A stretch of DNA of 7,683 bases from Victivallales bacterium. GTDB lineage: Bacteria; Verrucomicrobiota; Lentisphaeria; Victivallales; Victivallaceae. The notes beneath the pieces were generated by a model. It was not told where the DNA came from. It was given only the letters and a program-made list of their open reading frames with translations, and did not search any database. The stretch spans positions 1-7,683 of the forward strand of contig DAOWBJ010000068.1 in assembly GCA_030634125.1 (NCBI GenBank), given 5' to 3'. Within the stretch, counting starts at the first letter, position 1; each line of letters begins with the position of its first letter. Shown in pieces: positions 5,633 through 7,683 of this stretch. A program made the position numbers and the translations under genes.

Positions 5633-5647
5633 ATAATCCAGCTAAGT

Positions 5648-5663
5648 TGGCACGCTTATTGCT
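5648..5663 (+). promoter_or_regulatory. sigma54 (RpoN) promoter of clpB
   Basis: TGGCACGCTTATTGCT matches the sigma54 consensus TGGCACG-N4-TTGCW at every defined position, with GG and GC at the required -24/-12 spacing. It lies between the hsp20 terminator and clpB. Transcription would start near 5674, about 22 bases before the ATG. Such promoters need an NtrC-type AAA+ activator bound upstream; its site would fall in the hsp20 genes or the terminator region and I cannot identify it. Confidence 0.85.
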
Positions 5664-5695
5664 TCATATAAACCAAATATAATGGAGGCATTTAT

Positions 5696-7683
5696 ATGAA
5701 TATAGAAAAATTCACAAACAGATCACGAGAAGCATTACAGGCGGCTCACAATGAAGCGATTGAACGCAATCAACAGGAATTGCGTCCGGTTCATCTCCTG
5801 CACGCCTTATTAAATCAGGAAGATGGTTTAGTTACATCCCTATTACAGAAGATGGATGTAAACTCATCCCGCGTCAAAATCGATGTGGAACAAGCTTTAA
5901 ACGCTATTCCCTCAGTTACCGGTTCGGGGGCGGAACAGGTTTATCAGTCACGCGAATTCAGCGAACTGCTGCTGAAAGCTACTAAAGAAGCTGAAAAAAT
6001 GAAGGACGATTACGTCAGTGTCGAGCATTTCTTCATTGCTTTGCTGGATTCAGGCGAATGTTCTAAAATACTCAAAGACGCCGGTGTCAGCAACGAAAAG
6101 GTACTGGAAGCTTTAAAGGGTGTCCGCGGCAATCAGCGCGTAACTTCTCAAGACCCCGAAGCAACTTTCGAGGCTCTGGAAAAATACGGCCGCGATTTAA
6201 CCCGAATGGCGGAAGACGACAAACTTGATCCGGTCATCGGCAGGGATGAGGAAATCAGGCGCGTTATTCAAATACTTTCACGCCGGACTAAAAATAATCC
6301 GGTTTTAATCGGTGAACCCGGAGTGGGCAAAACCGCTATAGTTGAGGGACTCGCGCGCCGTATAATCCGCGGCGACGTGCCGGAGGGATTAAAGGACCGT
6401 CGTTTAGTCGCGCTGGATATGGGCGCGCTTATCGCCGGAGCCAAATTTCGCGGGGAATTCGAGGAACGCCTCAAAGCCGTTCTCAAAGAAATAAGCTCGG
6501 CTGAAGGTAAAATCATACTCTTTATCGACGAACTGCACACAGTCGTCGGAGCTGGCGCGTCCGAAGGTTCAATGGACGCGAGTAATTTGCTCAAACCAAT
6601 GCTCGCCCGCGGAGAACTGCATTGCATCGGCGCGACAACTCTGGACGAGTACCGCAAATATATTGAAAAAGATACTGCGCTCGAACGCCGTTTCCAGTCA
6701 ATAATCGTTAAGCAGCCAAATGTTGAAGACACGGTTTCTATTTTGCGCGGGCTCAAGGAACGTTACGAAATTCATCACGGCATTAAGTTCAAAGACTCAG
6801 CTTTGATTGCCGCCGCGGTACTTTCAGACAAATATATTTCTGACCGCTTCCTGCCGGACAAAGCTATTGACTTAATGGACGAGGCCGCCGCCGGACTGCG
6901 TACCGAAATAGACAGCTGCCCGGTGGAAATCGACGAAATCGAACGCCGTGCCATGCAGTTGGAAATTGAAATCGCCGGACTGAAACATGAAAAAGACAAG
7001 GCTGCTAAAAAACGTCTGGAAGCTCTTGAAGCCGAACTGGCTGATTTAAAAAGCAAAGGCAACGAACTGCGGGCAAGATGGGATAATGAAAAAAATTCCA
7101 TTTCGACATTGCGCGAACTGCGTGAGACGTTGGAATTAACCCGCCAGAGTCTTGAGCGCGCGGAACGTGAATACAATCTCGACAAAGCCGCCGAACTGCG
7201 CCATGGTACTATTCCAGGTATCGAAGCTCAGATCAAAGAAGCTGAAGAAAAATTGAACGAAAACAGCGATAACCGTATGCTTCAGGAAGAAGTAGGCGAA
7301 GAAGACATCGCCGCGATAGTCAGCCGATGGACTCATATCCCGGTCAAAAAGCTCATCGAAAGCGAAAAGCTCAAGCTTCTGGCACTCGGAGATCATTTGC
7401 ACGAACGTTTAATCGGTCAGGACGAAGCGGTCGAAGCAGTCGCGGACGCGGTGCTTCGCGCCAGAGCAGGACTTAAAGACCCGAGCCGTCCGACAGCATC
7501 ATTCATTTTCCTCGGTCCGACCGGAGTGGGTAAAACTGAACTGGCACGGGCTTTGGCGGAGAATCTTTTTGACGACGAACGCGCGATGATCCGCATTGAC
7601 ATGTCGGAATATATGGAAAAACATACTGTTTCACGTTTAATCGGCGCGCCTCCGGGATACATAGGTTTTGACGAAGGCGGACA
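5696..7683 (+). CDS. clpB: ClpB disaggregase (AAA+ chaperone), 3' end beyond the window
   Basis: ClpB is a cytoplasmic hexamer that pulls proteins out of aggregates with DnaK, using ATP. The 662 codons present start at ATG 5696 with GGAGG seven bases upstream (5684-5688). Order: two Clp_N repeats (about 1-145); the first AAA+ domain with Walker A GEPGVGKT (206-213), Walker B LFIDELHT (E279), the arginine pair in ALERRF and pore-loop GAKFRGEFEERL (F251, where E. coli has Tyr); the long coiled-coil middle domain (about 405-525), which marks ClpB rather than ClpA or ClpX; then the second AAA+ domain with Walker A GPTGVGKT (607-614) and pore loop PPGYIGF (Y655). Numbering matches E. coli ClpB exactly up to the first AAA+ domain and is two residues longer by the second. 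The linker reads WTHIPV (545-550) where WTGIPV is usual. The gene ends at the window edge before Walker B of the second domain. Confidence 0.98.
   Translation, partial: MNIEKFTNRSREALQAAHNEAIERNQQELRPVHLLHALLNQEDGLVTSLLQKMDVNSSRVKIDVEQALNAIPSVTGSGAEQVYQSREFSELLLKATKEAEKMKDDYVSVEHFFIALLDSGECSKILKDAGVSNEKVLEALKGVRGNQRVTSQDPEATFEALEKYGRDLTRMAEDDKLDPVIGRDEEIRRVIQILSRRTKNNPVLIGEPGVGKTAIVEGLARRIIRGDVPEGLKDRRLVALDMGALIAGAKFRGEFEERLKAVLKEISSAEGKIILFIDELHTVVGAGASEGSMDASNLLKPMLARGELHCIGATTLDEYRKYIEKDTALERRFQSIIVKQPNVEDTVSILRGLKERYEIHHGIKFKDSALIAAAVLSDKYISDRFLPDKAIDLMDEAAAGLRTEIDSCPVEIDEIERRAMQLEIEIAGLKHEKDKAAKKRLEALEAELADLKSKGNELRARWDNEKNSISTLRELRETLELTRQSLERAEREYNLDKAAELRHGTIPGIEAQIKEAEEKLNENSDNRMLQEEVGEEDIAAIVSRWTHIPVKKLIESEKLKLLALGDHLHERLIGQDEAVEAVADAVLRARAGLKDPSRPTASFIFLGPTGVGKTELARALAENLFDDERAMIRIDMSEYMEKHTVSRLIGAPPGYIGFDEGG

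Noticed and set aside
5678..5683. TATAAT just before clpB as a sigma70 -10 box
   Set aside because: Transcription from it would begin after the ribosome binding site, and no -35 box lies at a suitable distance.
6268..7662. Four long minus-strand open frames opposite clpB
   Set aside because: They are antisense shadows of the clpB reading frame, rich in Ser, Arg and Ala as expected from its codon pattern.
1..7683. CRISPR array, tRNA or rRNA genes
   Set aside because: No regularly spaced repeats and no tRNA- or rRNA-like sequence were found by eye; the only tandem unit is the two-copy 12-mer at 4531-4559.

Overview
The window is bacterial. It joins an AT-rich accessory block (about 1-4620) to a heat-shock block (about 4640 to the right edge). 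The organism is probably a Gram-negative, moderately low-GC bacterium that uses sigma54, because clpB is preceded by a consensus sigma54 promoter. The GC-rich palindromes at 191-253 and 355-376 remind me of interspersed palindromes in PVC-superphylum genomes, but that is recollection and the taxonomy is open.

Layout. At the left edge a minus-strand gene enters (codons 1-22 only) with a well-formed sigma70 promoter. From 67 to 623 there is no convincing gene; the stretch holds a pair of ~26-28 bp AT-rich direct repeats, a perfect 22-bp inverted repeat and three smaller hairpins. A plus-strand gene (624-1097) encodes a small protein with two membrane segments and a coiled coil. Converging on it is a 48-codon minus-strand ORF (1206-1060) that may be the broken 5' end of an FRG-domain gene. 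Upstream of that on the minus strand is a 1067-residue single-chain restriction-modification enzyme of the type ISP/IIG kind (4432-1229). It has an N-terminal PD-(D/E)XK nuclease, an N6-adenine methyltransferase and a C-terminal specificity region, but no helicase. Its specificity half sits in DNA of roughly 17-30% GC, while the flanking parts of the same gene are 45-55%.

The 290-bp gap 4433-4722 carries a second palindrome/tandem-repeat element related to the one at 191-253, in opposite orientation, so the two bracket the accessory block. To its right is a stress operon. A TATAAT promoter and a long, foldable leader precede two adjacent small heat-shock protein genes (4792-5244 and 5254-5583), followed by an intrinsic terminator. 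A separate sigma54 promoter (5648-5663) then drives clpB (5696 to the edge, 3' end missing).

Together: the two Hsp20 proteins would bind unfolding proteins and ClpB (with DnaK) would extract them, but the two units appear to be under different sigma factors. The left block looks like a defence island placed next to this conserved stress locus. The most noteworthy observations are the sigma54-controlled clpB, the foldable hsp20 leader that could mask its ribosome binding site, the GC mosaic in the restriction enzyme, the inverted related repeats around the defence block, and the possible truncated FRG gene.
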